Shown here piece by piece: positions 16,812 to 26,121 of a DNA stretch of 64,000 nucleotides. Position 1 is the first letter of the stretch. Every line of letters begins with the position of its first letter. Both the position numbers and the translations under genes were made by a program. The notes under the pieces were generated by a model, which worked only from the letters and a program-made list of their open reading frames with translations, was not told the origin of the DNA and made no database searches. Source of the DNA: Flavobacterium sp. CF108 (GTDB taxonomy: Bacteria > Bacteroidota > Bacteroidia > Flavobacteriales > Flavobacteriaceae); assembly GCF_900129795.1 (NCBI RefSeq), contig NZ_FQWW01000006.1:356861-420860 (forward strand), written 5' to 3'.

Positions 16812-17633
16812 TTATTCTATTTTGAATTTTTTTGTTTGACTTTCGCTAAGCGAAAAATAGCCTAAAGGATAATTTGCTTTATCGGTTGTATTGATGATGT
16901 TTCCTTTTACGGTTGCGGGCGGCGATTGAAAAGGCCCGCCAACATTACTGCCGGCAATACTTACCAAAATATTCATATAATTATAGTATTGCTTTGAAAT
17001 GCCGAAATGTGTTATTTCTAATTCATCTCCGGCTTTGAGCTCGTCATCATCAGAAACACTAAAGAATTCATTTCCTTGAAAAAACTTATCTTCATCAACA
17101 TAAAAATTAGAGGTAACTTTATTAGAGTACACATATTTGTATAAATAGAAATTATCTGCATCTGCAGGGTCATTATAATAGGCTCTTATTTCGATATCTT
17201 TTCCTGTAAATCCGCCTTCGTTATTTTGTTCAATATGCGTAATTGGCGCAACAGATTTTAAAGTTTCAGAGGCTGTATAGGTATTTTCTCCGCTAATAAC
17301 GGTTAGTGTATAAGTTTCATTAATTTCAGGTGCAAAATTATTACAGAGATAGCGTCCCGTTTTTGGAACTTCGGTAAAATTAAATTGCACGTTTTTACTG
17401 TTCCTAATATAGATAGTTGCTCCGGAAACCGTTGGAATTACCGATTCAAAATAACCAGTAGTTGTTGTTAATTTTATAACCTGCTGCTTTCCTGTTGTAC
17501 CTTTTTGCCAGTTTATGGCCGCTTCGATAACTAATTTTGGAGGCGCGGTATCCAGCTCAACATCTACAACATCTTCACAGCTTGTGAAGAAAACCGATGT
17601 AAATAAGAGGATTAATGTGATTACTTTTTTCAT
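16812..17633 (-). CDS. DUF4249 outer-membrane lipoprotein
   Basis: A 273-residue lipoprotein (signal ending FFTSC, Cys about 19) of the DUF4249 family: an early PPKLVIEAAINWQ strand, an Ig-like region with GATIYIRNS, and NETYTLTVISG. These proteins are regularly encoded directly after a TonB-dependent receptor, as here (36 bp gap), and are thought to be surface partners of it. The substrate is unknown. The following GyrI-like gene is 6 bp away. Confidence 0.88.
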   Translation of the reverse strand: MKKVITLILLFTSVFFTSCEDVVDVELDTAPPKLVIEAAINWQKGTTGKQQVIKLTTTTGYFESVIPTVSGATIYIRNSKNVQFNFTEVPKTGRYLCNNFAPEINETYTLTVISGENTYTASETLKSVAPITHIEQNNEGGFTGKDIEIRAYYNDPADADNFYLYKYVYSNKVTSNFYVDEDKFFQGNEFFSVSDDDELKAGDELEITHFGISKQYYNYMNILVSIAGSNVGGPFQSPPATVKGNIINTTDKANYPLGYFSLSESQTKKFKIE

Positions 17634-17669
17634 ACTATATCTTTTTATTTTCTTTGCAGAAATGAATTT

Positions 17670-20051
17670 TTAAAATTTGAAATTATAACTAACGGCCGGA
17701 ACAATTCCGAAGATTGATAATCGTACCGCTTCGTTTAAACCTGTGTCAGCATTTTGTCTAAAATTGATTGAAGCTGCGTTGCTTCGGTTATATAAATTAT
17801 AAATGCTGAAAACCCATTCGCCTTTCCAGTTTCTGCCTTTATTACTTCGCGGTGTTAAAGTTGCCGAAATATCTAAATGGTGATAAGCCGGAAGACGATT
17901 TTCATTTCGAAGGCCGTAACTCGGAACTGTAATGCCTAAATATTCATATTGCGAATTCGGATACGTAACAGGCTGCCCGGATTGTAAAGCGAAGTTAGCA
18001 CCAAAAGACCATTTTTCGTTTAAATTATAAGCAGACGTTATCGCCAAATTATGTGTTTTGTCGTAAGGAGTACTATACCATTGACCATTATTGATTCCAA
18101 TTTCTTCCGGAGTTCTTCCAGGCGTTTGCTGTTCTGATTTTGATAAAGTGTAGGAAATCCAGCCGTTAAATTTGCCTTCATTTTTTTTAACCATAATTTC
18201 TAAACCGTAGGCACGCATTCTTCCGTTTAAGATAACTTGTTCGATGGCGTTATTGGCAATTAAATTGGCACCGTCAATATAATCTAATCTGTTCTGTATT
18301 TTTTTGTAATACGTTTCAACTTCCAGCGAATAAGCACCTTCTTTAATATTTCGGAAATATCCTAAAGCAACCTGATCTGCAATTTGCGGTTTGATATAAT
18401 TGTCACTTGGCATCCAAACATCGAGCGGAGTAGGAGATGAGGTGTTTGAAATTAACTGAAGATATTGCGCCATACGATTATAACTCGCTTTTATGGACTG
18501 ATCGTCATTTAATTGATAAGATATCGAAAGTCTTGGTTCGAAATTATTATAATTCTGGATTACTTTATTTTTACCGAAATATTTTGTTGAAGTTGGAACT
18601 CCTTTTTCGTAAACCTCGGTATCTGAATTGAAAACTACCGGATTATTATTGTCGTAATAATTTATGGTTGAAGAACCCAAACGATAAAACAAACTGTAAC
18701 GCAATCCATACGCCAGCGTTATTCTTTTTGAAAGCTGATTTTCGGCATCTAAATAAATCGAAGGTTCAAATGCATATTTTTTATCTAATTGATCGGGATT
18801 AATTCCAGAAGTAGTATTACTTGGTATAATTGTTCCAGGATTGAAATCGTAGTAAATTCCGTTTACACCATAGTTTAATTTGAATTTATCTGAAATATAA
18901 TGTTTGAAATCGTATTTGATATTATAGTTTTGAATTCCCGAATCCCATTTAAAACCAACATAATCCAAGTCAAGTCCGTAATAATAATCGCTGTAGATAA
19001 GAGATAAATTAGAGAATAATTTATCAGAATATAAATGATTCCAACGAAGGTTTAAAGTAGAATTTCCGTAAATATTAGTAAAACTTTTGTTTAAGCTGAA
19101 AACATCACGCCCAAAATATCCGGATAAATATAAATTGTTATTGTCGTTTAATTTATAACTCAGTTTCGCATTTAAATCATAGAAATAAGCAGAATTGTCT
19201 TTGTTGTCTTCTGAAAGTTTTAAAAATAAATGGGCATAAGATCCTCTTCCGCCAATTAAAAAAGAACCTTTGTCTTTTACAATTGGACCTTCCAGAAGCA
19301 ATCGGCTTGAAACTAAACCAATTCCTCCATTCATATGGAAGTTTTTGCTGCTTCCGTCTTTTTGGTAAATATCTAAAACAGAAGAAGCTCTTCCTCCAAA
19401 ACGCGCCGGAATTCCGCCTTTATATAATTTTAAATCTTTAATAGCATCGGGGTTAAAAACCGAGAAAAAACCAAAAACGTGAGAGGAATTGAAAATAGTC
19501 GCTTCATCCAATAAAATTAAATTTTGATCTGCGCCGCCGCCGCGAACATTGAATCCAGAAGCGCCTTCGCCTGCATTTGTAACTCCCGGAAGTAATAAAA
19601 TTGATTTTAAAACATCGACTTCACCTAAAACTACGGGCATTTTTTTTATGGTTGAAATAGAGAGTTTGTTAACGCTCATTTCTGGCGATTTGATATTTAT
19701 TTTCTTTTTATTATCTGTAATGACAACTTCCTGAAGTTCTTCGCCGCTTTCGTTGATGGAAAAATTGTTTTTGGTATTTTGATTTAAATTGATGGTTTGT
19801 TGAATAGTTTGATAACCCACATAACTAATTTCGATTTGATGTTCGCCGCGAGGAACTGTAATAGAATAAAATCCGTATTCGTTTGTTGTAGTGCTTATTT
19901 TTAAAGTTGGAATATAAATATTGACACCAATTAAGGTTTCGTTGTTTTTTGAATCTTTAATAGTACCGCTTAGTGTAAATTTATCCTGAGAGAAAGAATG
20001 AAGTGTGGTAAAAATAATGATAAGAAGGAAACTAATCTTTTTTGTAATCAT
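17670..20051 (-). CDS. TonB-dependent receptor with carboxypeptidase-like domain
   Basis: A 793-residue outer-membrane receptor. After a signal peptide (to about residue 21) comes a carboxypeptidase-regulatory-like domain (FTLSGTIKDSKNNETLIGVN, about 25-44). A plug domain follows with the conserved GVTNAGEGASGFNVRGGGAD (about 157-176), then a long beta-barrel ending in SYNFKF with a terminal Phe. It pairs with the DUF4249 lipoprotein downstream. Unlike SusC-type receptors it lacks a SusD partner. The imported substrate cannot be deduced; no Fur-type box is obvious upstream. Confidence 0.92.
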   Translation of the reverse strand: MITKKISFLLIIIFTTLHSFSQDKFTLSGTIKDSKNNETLIGVNIYIPTLKISTTTNEYGFYSITVPRGEHQIEISYVGYQTIQQTINLNQNTKNNFSINESGEELQEVVITDNKKKINIKSPEMSVNKLSISTIKKMPVVLGEVDVLKSILLLPGVTNAGEGASGFNVRGGGADQNLILLDEATIFNSSHVFGFFSVFNPDAIKDLKLYKGGIPARFGGRASSVLDIYQKDGSSKNFHMNGGIGLVSSRLLLEGPIVKDKGSFLIGGRGSYAHLFLKLSEDNKDNSAYFYDLNAKLSYKLNDNNNLYLSGYFGRDVFSLNKSFTNIYGNSTLNLRWNHLYSDKLFSNLSLIYSDYYYGLDLDYVGFKWDSGIQNYNIKYDFKHYISDKFKLNYGVNGIYYDFNPGTIIPSNTTSGINPDQLDKKYAFEPSIYLDAENQLSKRITLAYGLRYSLFYRLGSSTINYYDNNNPVVFNSDTEVYEKGVPTSTKYFGKNKVIQNYNNFEPRLSISYQLNDDQSIKASYNRMAQYLQLISNTSSPTPLDVWMPSDNYIKPQIADQVALGYFRNIKEGAYSLEVETYYKKIQNRLDYIDGANLIANNAIEQVILNGRMRAYGLEIMVKKNEGKFNGWISYTLSKSEQQTPGRTPEEIGINNGQWYSTPYDKTHNLAITSAYNLNEKWSFGANFALQSGQPVTYPNSQYEYLGITVPSYGLRNENRLPAYHHLDISATLTPRSNKGRNWKGEWVFSIYNLYNRSNAASINFRQNADTGLNEAVRLSIFGIVPAVSYNFKF

Positions 20052-20131
20052 CTTTTTGGTTTTGAGTTACATAGTTAACAATTCTTACTATATATTACAG
20101 TCCAACTATTGTTAAACATTAGTTAAGAATA

Positions 20132-20163
20132 AAAAAGGGCAGCTTATAAAAGCTGCCCTTTTT
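20132..20163 (-). terminator. Intrinsic terminator of icd
   Basis: A 14-bp stem AAAAAGGGCAGCTT / AAGCTGCCCTTTTT with a four-base loop lies 34 bp after the icd stop, with a T-run on the minus strand. Confidence 0.9.
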
Positions 20164-20196
20164 GTCTATATTTTAAAAATACACAACGTGCATTTC

Positions 20197-22419
20197 TTAT
20201 TTTATTTTTGCAATAATTGCATTGAATGTTTCACTAGGACGCATTGCTTTGCTTACTAACTCAGGAGTTGGCTGATAGTATCCGCCAATGTTTTGAGCTT
20301 TTCCTTGTGCACCAATTAATTCTGCATCGATTTTAGCTTCGTTTGCTTCAAATTCTGCAGCAATTGGAGTAAAGATCGCTTTCAATTCTGCATCTTTATT
20401 TTGAGCAGCTAAAGCCTGAGCCCAGTAAAATGCAAGGTAAAAATGAGAACCACGGTTATCAATTTGTCCAACTTTACGAGCTGGAGATTTATCGTTTGCC
20501 AAGAATTTATCGTTTGCTTCGTCAAGAGTTTCAGCTAAAACAATAGATTTAGAATTGTCTAAAGTTTGTCCTAAATGCTCTAATGAAGCACCAAGAGCTA
20601 AAAATTCTCCTAATGAATCCCAACGTAAATATCCTTCTTCTGTAAATTGCTCAACATGTTTTGGAGCAGATCCTCCAGCACCAGTTTCGAACAACCCACC
20701 ACCGTTCATTAACGGAACGATAGATAACATTTTTGCAGAAGTTCCAAGTTCTAAAATTGGGAATAAATCTGTAAGGTAATCACGTAAAACGTTTCCTGTT
20801 ACAGAAATAGTATCTAAACCTTTGATGATTCTGTCTAAAGTAAATTCTGTAGCAGCAACCGGGTTTAAAATACGGATATCTAAGTTTGTAGTATCGTAAT
20901 CTTTAAGATATTTTTGAACTTTTACGATCAATTCTCTATCGTGTGCTCTGTTTTCGTCTAACCAGAAAACAGCCGGAGTGCTAGATAAACGAGCTCTGTT
21001 TACAGCTAGTTTAACCCAGTCCTGAATTGGAGCATCTTTTGCCTGACACATTCTGAAAATATCGTTTGTTTCAACGTTTTGTTCCATTAAAACAGTTCCG
21101 TTTGCATCAACAACACGAACAACACCATCACCTTTTATTTGGAAAGTTTTATCGTGAGATCCGTATTCTTCTGCTTTTTGAGCCATTAATCCAACGTTAG
21201 GAACACTTCCCATTGTTTTAGGATCAAAAGCACCGTGTTTTTTACAGAAATCAATAGTTGCTGTATAAATACCAGAATAAGAACGGTCTGGAATAACTGC
21301 AATTGTATCTTGTGCCTTACCATCTTTGTTCCACATCTGTCCAGAAGTACGGATCATTGCAGGCATAGAAGCATCAACAATAACATCAGATGGAACGTGT
21401 AAGTTTGTAATTCCTTTATCAGAATTAACCATTGCTAAAGCTGGTCCGTTTTCGATAGCTTTCGTAATGTCAGCTTCAACTTCAGCCTGTTCAGGTCTTC
21501 CGGCAATTTTTGCGTAGATATCACCTAAACCATTTCTTGTATCAATATTTAATTCTGCAAATAAAGTTTCGTGTTTTTTGAAAAGATCAGCAAAATATAC
21601 TTCAACGATAGCGCCAAAGATAATTGGATCTGAAACTTTCATCATTGTAGCTTTCAAATGCACAGAAAGTAAAACACCTTCTTTTTTAGCTTCTGCAATA
21701 GCATCGGCAGCAAAAGCTTTTAATTTTTTTACACTTAAAACAGAGCTGTCGATGATTTCTCCAGCTTTAAGCGGTGTACTTGCTTTTAAAACAGTTGTAG
21801 TTCCGTCTTTTGCAACAAATTCGATTTTTACATCGTTAGCTTCAGCTACAGTAAGCGACTGCTCACTTCCATAGAAATCACCGTTTGGCATTGAAGTCAC
21901 TTTAGTTTTTGAGTCAGCAGACCAGGCACCCATTGAGTGTGGATTTGCTTTTGCAAAGTTTTTAACGGCTCTAGGAGCTCTACGATCAGAGTTTCCTTCA
22001 CGTAAAACAGGGTTTACAGCAGAACCTAATACTTTTGCATATTTTGCTTTAATTTCCTTTTCAGCATCGTTTTGCGGATCTTCCGGGAAATTTGGAACGT
22101 TGTAACCGTGAGATTGTAATTCAGCAATAGCAGCTTTTAATTGTGGTACAGATGCTGAAATGTTTGGTAATTTGATGATGTTAGCTTCTGGTTTTGTTGC
22201 TAATTGACCCAATTCAGCAAGAGCATCTACTGTTTTTTGAGCATCTGTTAAAGACTCAGGAAAATTAGATAAAATTCTTCCTGCCAAAGAGATGTCTCTT
22301 GTTTCAATAGCAATACCAGCTGTTGAAGTAAAAGCCTGAACAATAGGTAATAAAGAATAAGTCGCTAATAAAGGCGCCTCATCAGTTAAGGTGTAAAAAA
22401 TTTTTGAATTCTGTGTCAT
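20197..22419 (-). CDS. icd: NADP-dependent isocitrate dehydrogenase, monomeric type
   Basis: This is the monomeric (~80 kDa) isocitrate dehydrogenase, which makes 2-oxoglutarate and NADPH in the TCA cycle. The ATG at 22419 gives MTQNSKIFYTLTDEAPLLAT, the conserved start, and 740 residues, the normal family length; a longer reading frame upstream is ignored. Recognisable blocks include GNSDRRAPRAVKNFAK, SAWS-like SMGAWSADSKTKV, the IPDRSYSGIY region, and GTSAKMLSIVPLMNGGGLFETGAGG (only part quoted: NGGGLFETGAGGSAPKH). The start codon is preceded by 13 consecutive A residues. Confidence 0.95.
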   Translation of the reverse strand: MTQNSKIFYTLTDEAPLLATYSLLPIVQAFTSTAGIAIETRDISLAGRILSNFPESLTDAQKTVDALAELGQLATKPEANIIKLPNISASVPQLKAAIAELQSHGYNVPNFPEDPQNDAEKEIKAKYAKVLGSAVNPVLREGNSDRRAPRAVKNFAKANPHSMGAWSADSKTKVTSMPNGDFYGSEQSLTVAEANDVKIEFVAKDGTTTVLKASTPLKAGEIIDSSVLSVKKLKAFAADAIAEAKKEGVLLSVHLKATMMKVSDPIIFGAIVEVYFADLFKKHETLFAELNIDTRNGLGDIYAKIAGRPEQAEVEADITKAIENGPALAMVNSDKGITNLHVPSDVIVDASMPAMIRTSGQMWNKDGKAQDTIAVIPDRSYSGIYTATIDFCKKHGAFDPKTMGSVPNVGLMAQKAEEYGSHDKTFQIKGDGVVRVVDANGTVLMEQNVETNDIFRMCQAKDAPIQDWVKLAVNRARLSSTPAVFWLDENRAHDRELIVKVQKYLKDYDTTNLDIRILNPVAATEFTLDRIIKGLDTISVTGNVLRDYLTDLFPILELGTSAKMLSIVPLMNGGGLFETGAGGSAPKHVEQFTEEGYLRWDSLGEFLALGASLEHLGQTLDNSKSIVLAETLDEANDKFLANDKSPARKVGQIDNRGSHFYLAFYWAQALAAQNKDAELKAIFTPIAAEFEANEAKIDAELIGAQGKAQNIGGYYQPTPELVSKAMRPSETFNAIIAKIK

Positions 22420-22493
22420 TTTTTTTTTTTTTATAATCGTGTCGTCAAAGAATGGCGATGTAAAAGGTATGAGCTGGCTCAAAATGAGCGGAG

Positions 22494-22501
22494 CAAATAT
22501 A
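22494..22501 (-). promoter_or_regulatory. Candidate -7 promoter element of icd
   Basis: The minus strand reads TATATTTG (TAnnTTTG), giving a leader of about 70 nt that contains a GCTCATTTTGAGC hairpin. Confidence 0.5.
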
Positions 22502-22645
22502 ATAAAAACAGTCCGAAAACGGTTTAGTTTTCCTGATAATTGCTGAAATTATCAGATTGCTAATACGATTTCGTAAAATTGCTAAATCGATGATTTTGAT
22601 ATTAAAAAATTACGGTTTTGATATTGCTTAAAATAGAGTCATAAA

Positions 22646-22680
22646 AAAAACTCGTTTCAAATAGTATGAAACGAGTTTTT
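22646..22680 (-). terminator. Intrinsic terminator of rplS
   Basis: A 13-bp stem AAAAACTCGTTTC / GAAACGAGTTTTT with a nine-base loop lies 20 bp after the rplS stop, with a T-run on the minus strand. Confidence 0.9.
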
Positions 22681-22700
22681 TATAACAGATTGATAAATGA

Positions 22701-23051
22701 TTATCTTCTTTTATCTTTAATCTTAGCTTTTTTACCAGTAAGTTCTCTGAAGTAGAAAATTCTAGCTCTACGAACTGCACCTTTTTTGTTGATTTCGATT
22801 TTTTGTAAAGCTGGTAAGTTTACTGGGAAGATACGCTCAACTCCAATAGCTCCAGACATTTTACGAATCGTGAAAGTTTCTGTGTTACCAGAACCTCTTC
22901 TTTGAATAACAACTCCTTTAAAAAACTGAGTTCTTGTTTTTTCACCCTCTTTAATTTCGTAGAAAACTGTGATAGTATCTCCAGCTCCAAATTCAGGGAA
23001 ATCTTTTTTAGCAACGAATTCGTTTTGAACGAACTTTAATAAATCTGCCAT
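22701..23051 (-). CDS. rplS: 50S ribosomal protein L19
   Basis: L19, a protein at the 30S-50S interface. The 116 residues match the family: FVAKKDFPEFGAGDTI, the VRV-type strand region FFKGVVIQRRGSG, the signature TFTIRKMSGAIGVERIFP, and a basic C-terminal tail RARIFYFRELTGKKAKIKDK. It follows trmD on the same strand, as in many bacteria, but a 175-bp gap and its own strong promoter suggest separate transcription. Confidence 0.97.
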   Translation of the reverse strand: MADLLKFVQNEFVAKKDFPEFGAGDTITVFYEIKEGEKTRTQFFKGVVIQRRGSGNTETFTIRKMSGAIGVERIFPVNLPALQKIEINKKGAVRRARIFYFRELTGKKAKIKDKRR

Positions 23052-23123
23052 GATAATTTTATTATTATAGTTTTAATAGAGTAACATTCACGGATCTCGC
23101 CAGAGGTTAGTCTAATTCGGGTG

Positions 23124-23153
23124 CAAATGTAATTAAAATATTTAAAATTCCAA
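23124..23153 (-). promoter_or_regulatory. Promoter of rplS
   Basis: On the minus strand TTG (23153-23151) and TACATTTG (23131-23124) are separated by 19 bp, an excellent match to the Bacteroidetes -33/-7 consensus. The leader would be about 68 nt. Confidence 0.7.
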
Positions 23154-23157
23154 TAAA

Positions 23158-23230
23158 AATAAATTCCAAATTCCAATTTCTTAACTAGTTGATTAATTGG
23201 GATTTGGAATTTTAAAATTTTGGAATTTAT
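23158..23230. repeat. AAATTCCAAATTCC-family inverted repeat
   Basis: An imperfect inverted repeat with arms built from ATAAATTCCAAATTCCAAT and its complement, lying between trmD and rplS and touching the last codon of trmD. The same phrase recurs at 40.5, 40.97, 41.19, 51.18-51.28 and 63.85 kb. Confidence 0.75.
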
Positions 23231-23901
23231 TCTAGCAAATCTGGACGTCTGTTTTTTGTATGTTCGTACGCCATATCTTCACGCCATTTATCTATTTTGG
23301 CAAAATGTCCGCTGGTTAAAACTTCAGGAACTTTCCATCCTTTATAATCTGCAGGCCTTGTGTATATTGGTCCTGAAAGCAAATTGTCCTGAAAACTATC
23401 TGTCAACGCTGAGGTTTCATCGCTTAAAACACCCGGAATTAAACGGATTAAAGCATCTGATAAAACTAATGCGCCCAATTCTCCGCCAGATAAAACGTAA
23501 TCACCAATCGAAATTTCTTTAGTAATAAAATGATCTCTAACACGCTGGTCAACACCTTTATAATGTCCGCATAAAATGATAATGTTTTCGTACATCGACA
23601 TTTTGTTAGCCATTTTTTGATTTAAAGTTTCGCCGTCAGGAGACATATAAATGATTTCGTCATACTCACGCTGACTTTTAAGATGCGTAATACAATCGTC
23701 AATAGGCTGAATTGTCATTACCATTCCCGCACCGCCGCCAAAAGGATAATCATCTACACTTTTTTGTTTATTAGTGCTGTAGTCGCGAAGATTATGAAAA
23801 TGTACTTCGACCAAGCCTTTATCAATGGCACGTTTCATAATCGATGCCTCAAAAGGGCTTCTTAATAATTCAGGTAAAAGTGTAACAATGTCAATTCTCA
23901 T
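23227..23901 (-). CDS. trmD: tRNA (guanine-37-N1)-methyltransferase
   Basis: TrmD makes m1G37 in tRNAs, preventing +1 frameshifts. The ATG at 23901 gives MRIDIVTLLPELL and 224 residues, the normal size; a longer frame upstream is discarded because it crosses the promoter. The SPOUT-class trefoil-knot motifs are present: YPFGGGAGMVM (about 53-63), ILCGHYKGVDQR (about 106-117), and SIGDYVLSGGELGAL (about 127-141). Confidence 0.96.
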   Translation of the reverse strand: MRIDIVTLLPELLRSPFEASIMKRAIDKGLVEVHFHNLRDYSTNKQKSVDDYPFGGGAGMVMTIQPIDDCITHLKSQREYDEIIYMSPDGETLNQKMANKMSMYENIIILCGHYKGVDQRVRDHFITKEISIGDYVLSGGELGALVLSDALIRLIPGVLSDETSALTDSFQDNLLSGPIYTRPADYKGWKVPEVLTSGHFAKIDKWREDMAYEHTKNRRPDLLE

Positions 23902-23922
23902 TTTTTCTTCAATAATTTGGGG

Positions 23923-23930
23923 CAAAGATA
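23923..23930 (-). promoter_or_regulatory. Candidate -7 promoter element of trmD
   Basis: The minus strand reads TATCTTTG (TAnnTTTG), 21 bases before the trmD ATG. Confidence 0.5.
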
Positions 23931-23957
23931 CGAAGTTAAAAATGAAGATGTAAAATG

Positions 23958-24651
23958 TATAGTCCCTACGGGACAAAAAATCATGTCGATGCAAAATTTT
24001 TCTACCGATATTTTGTTCCTAACGGAACAATTTGTTTTGGATTTACATTATTTAATGGGATAATATATTGATAAAATTTTGACATTTTTTTATTAAAACT
24101 CTCGAATTATATTTAGATGTATAGTCCCTACGGGACAAAAATCTGTGTGACAAAAAAAAATCTACCGATATTTTATCCCTAACGGGATATTTTTTTTGAC
24201 TGTATGGCTTTTATGTGGCAATATTCATGAATAAAAATTTTGCTAATATTTTTTTGTATCAGAATTACAGTTTTAAATATAAGCCCCTACGGGACAAAAA
24301 TCTGTGTGAATAAAATATTGCTACCGATATTATATTCCTAACGGAACTTTCTGTCGTAATTCCATTTTAATAAATTCCAATTAAAATCAATAAGATTTCC
24401 CGTTAGCGAGAAAATATTGGTAGAAAAAAATATTAAGGTTCAAAAGATATCCCGTTAGGGATAAAATATCGGTAGAAAAAATAGATCAAGGTTCAAAATG
24501 TCCCGTAGGGACTATACGTTTTTATTTAAAAAGAAGGAATATTCTTTCTTTTTAATTACATTTGAAAAGCGATCAAAAAATATTCCGCTAGGAATAATAT
24601 ATCGGTAGAAAAAAATATTATTTAAGAAAAAATGTCCCGTAGAGACTACAC
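23958..24651. repeat. Cluster of six REP elements next to a RAYT gene
   Basis: Six ~70-bp elements form a mirrored cluster. Three on the left (near 23958-24029, 24120-24189 and 24279-24347) read AGTCCCTACGGGACA, spacer, CTACCGATATT, then a CCTAACGG hairpin. Three on the right are inverted (the first partial, near 24397-24430, then 24446-24515 and 24580-24651) and read CCCGTTAGGGAT, ATATCGGTAGAAAAA, spacer, GTCCCGTAGGGACTA. The last ends 6 bp before the transposase ATG. Spacers diverge while hairpins and the CGGTAG tail are kept, which suggests selection on structure. The cluster fills the whole 24.0-24.65 kb gap. Confidence 0.9.
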
Positions 24652-24657
24652 ACAATC

Positions 24658-25119
24658 ATGGCAAATACCTACACACAAATCCACATTCATTTTGTTTTTG
24701 CTGTAAAATATAGACAAGCAGTTATACATACAAACTGGAAAAATGATTTATATAAATACATTTCCGGAATTATTAAAAACAATAATCATAAGGTCTTAGC
24801 GATCAATGGTGTTTCTGACCACATTCATATTTTAATTGGAATAAGACCCGCACAATCAATAACTGAATTGATGAAAAGCATAAAGCAAAATTCATCAAAA
24901 TGGATAAACGAAAATAAATTCACTAACATTCATTTTGAATGGCAGGAAGGTTATGGTGCATTTTCATATAGTAAATCTCAATTAAGCGCAGTTTCCGACT
25001 ATATAGAGAATCAAGAGGAGCATCATAAAAAGAAAACCTTTAAAGAAGAATATATCAATTTTCTCGAAAAATTTGAAGTTGATTATGATGAAAAGTTTAT
25101 TTTTAAGGAATTAATTTAA
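24658..25119 (+). CDS. IS200/IS605-like Y1 transposase, probable REP-associated (RAYT)
   Basis: A 153-residue HUH single-strand transposase of the TnpA_IS200 fold. The HUH pair is His55-Ile-His57 (SDHIHILI) and the catalytic tyrosine is Tyr115 in SDYIENQEEHHKKK; the region QEGYGAFSYSKSQ (about 96-108) is typical. No TnpB gene and no IS200/605 ends are present; instead it is preceded by six palindromic repeats also found elsewhere in the window. That layout is characteristic of RAYTs, which mobilise REP sequences rather than themselves. It appears intact. Confidence 0.85.
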   Translation: MANTYTQIHIHFVFAVKYRQAVIHTNWKNDLYKYISGIIKNNNHKVLAINGVSDHIHILIGIRPAQSITELMKSIKQNSSKWINENKFTNIHFEWQEGYGAFSYSKSQLSAVSDYIENQEEHHKKKTFKEEYINFLEKFEVDYDEKFIFKELI

Positions 25120-25150
25120 AATTGGTTTTTTAATTATATCCAAAACGTAA

Positions 25151-26059
25151 ATGAAAAAAATAACCTTCTTCATTCTTATATTATTATGCGCTTGTAACAA
25201 AGAAAAAGCGAAAGTAACCTCAAAAGAAGCTCCAAAACAAATTCCAGAAGAAGCGTCCTATTTTAAAGATATTAAAAGGAATGACGTTAAATTACCAAAA
25301 CCAAGTTATGGCGATTGGCTTTTTTCTCATCCTGAAGATGGACAGACTTTTGAACAATATTATTTATCAAAACATATTGTTCCGACTAAAGAGGAGAATA
25401 TTATTTACATAAAACCAATTGGAAATTTTAATTCTCTGCAAAAGAAACAAATTCAACTTGTTAATGAGTATTTAGAGCTCTTTTTTCAATTAAAAACAAA
25501 AACATTAGAACCGATTTCTAATAATGTAGTTCCAAATTCAGCAAGAAGAATGTCTACTGAAGGTCATGAACAATTATTAGCAGGATATCTTTTAAATGAT
25601 GTATTAAAAGAAGAAAAACCGGAGAATAGAATTGCATTAATGGGACTTTCAGAATTGGATTTATATCCTAAACCCGAATGGAATTATGTTTTTGGTTTGG
25701 CATCTTATCGTGATAAAGTAGGTGTAAGCTCTATTTACAGATTTCAGGATGGTAAACTTACTGCAGAAAATTTTGATTTATGTTTAGTAAGATTACTCAA
25801 AACGAGTTCTCATGAAATTGGACACATGTTTGGAATGCACCATTGTATTAATGCAAATTGTGTAATGAATGGTACTAACGGTTTATCTGAAACAGATAGA
25901 AGTACGATTCGATTATGCTCTGTTTGTCAGAGAAAATTAAATTCATGTATCAAGTATGATAATAAAAAGAGATTAACTGAATTAGAAAACTTTTTTAAAA
26001 GAAATAATCTAACTGAGGAATCTGATGCAATGAAGAAAGATATCTCGGTTATTCAATAA
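25151..26059 (+). CDS. Archaemetzincin-family zinc protease, lipoprotein
   Basis: A 302-residue lipoprotein (LLCAC, Cys about 15) with an archaemetzincin metal-binding signature: HExxHxxGxxHC at 221-232 (HEIGHMFGMHHC), then Cys237 and Met239 for the Met-turn, and a CxxC at 256-259 (CSVC). This is the full AMZ pattern. Archaemetzincins are known from archaea, some bacteria and animals; substrates in bacteria are unknown. The lipid anchor implies a periplasmic or surface role. It starts 31 bp after the transposase gene but is probably unrelated to it. Confidence 0.88.
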   Translation: MKKITFFILILLCACNKEKAKVTSKEAPKQIPEEASYFKDIKRNDVKLPKPSYGDWLFSHPEDGQTFEQYYLSKHIVPTKEENIIYIKPIGNFNSLQKKQIQLVNEYLELFFQLKTKTLEPISNNVVPNSARRMSTEGHEQLLAGYLLNDVLKEEKPENRIALMGLSELDLYPKPEWNYVFGLASYRDKVGVSSIYRFQDGKLTAENFDLCLVRLLKTSSHEIGHMFGMHHCINANCVMNGTNGLSETDRSTIRLCSVCQRKLNSCIKYDNKKRLTELENFFKRNNLTEESDAMKKDISVIQ

Positions 26060-26121
26060 ATAGAAAATAATTTTGAGAATCAATTTTTATAGTAGATTTA
26101 CTTTCTAAAATTCGATCACAA

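Noticed and set aside
24658..25119. Ordinary IS200 insertion sequence
   Set aside because: No IS ends or TnpB; the flanking multi-copy palindromes and the dispersed pair at 11.4 kb fit a RAYT better.
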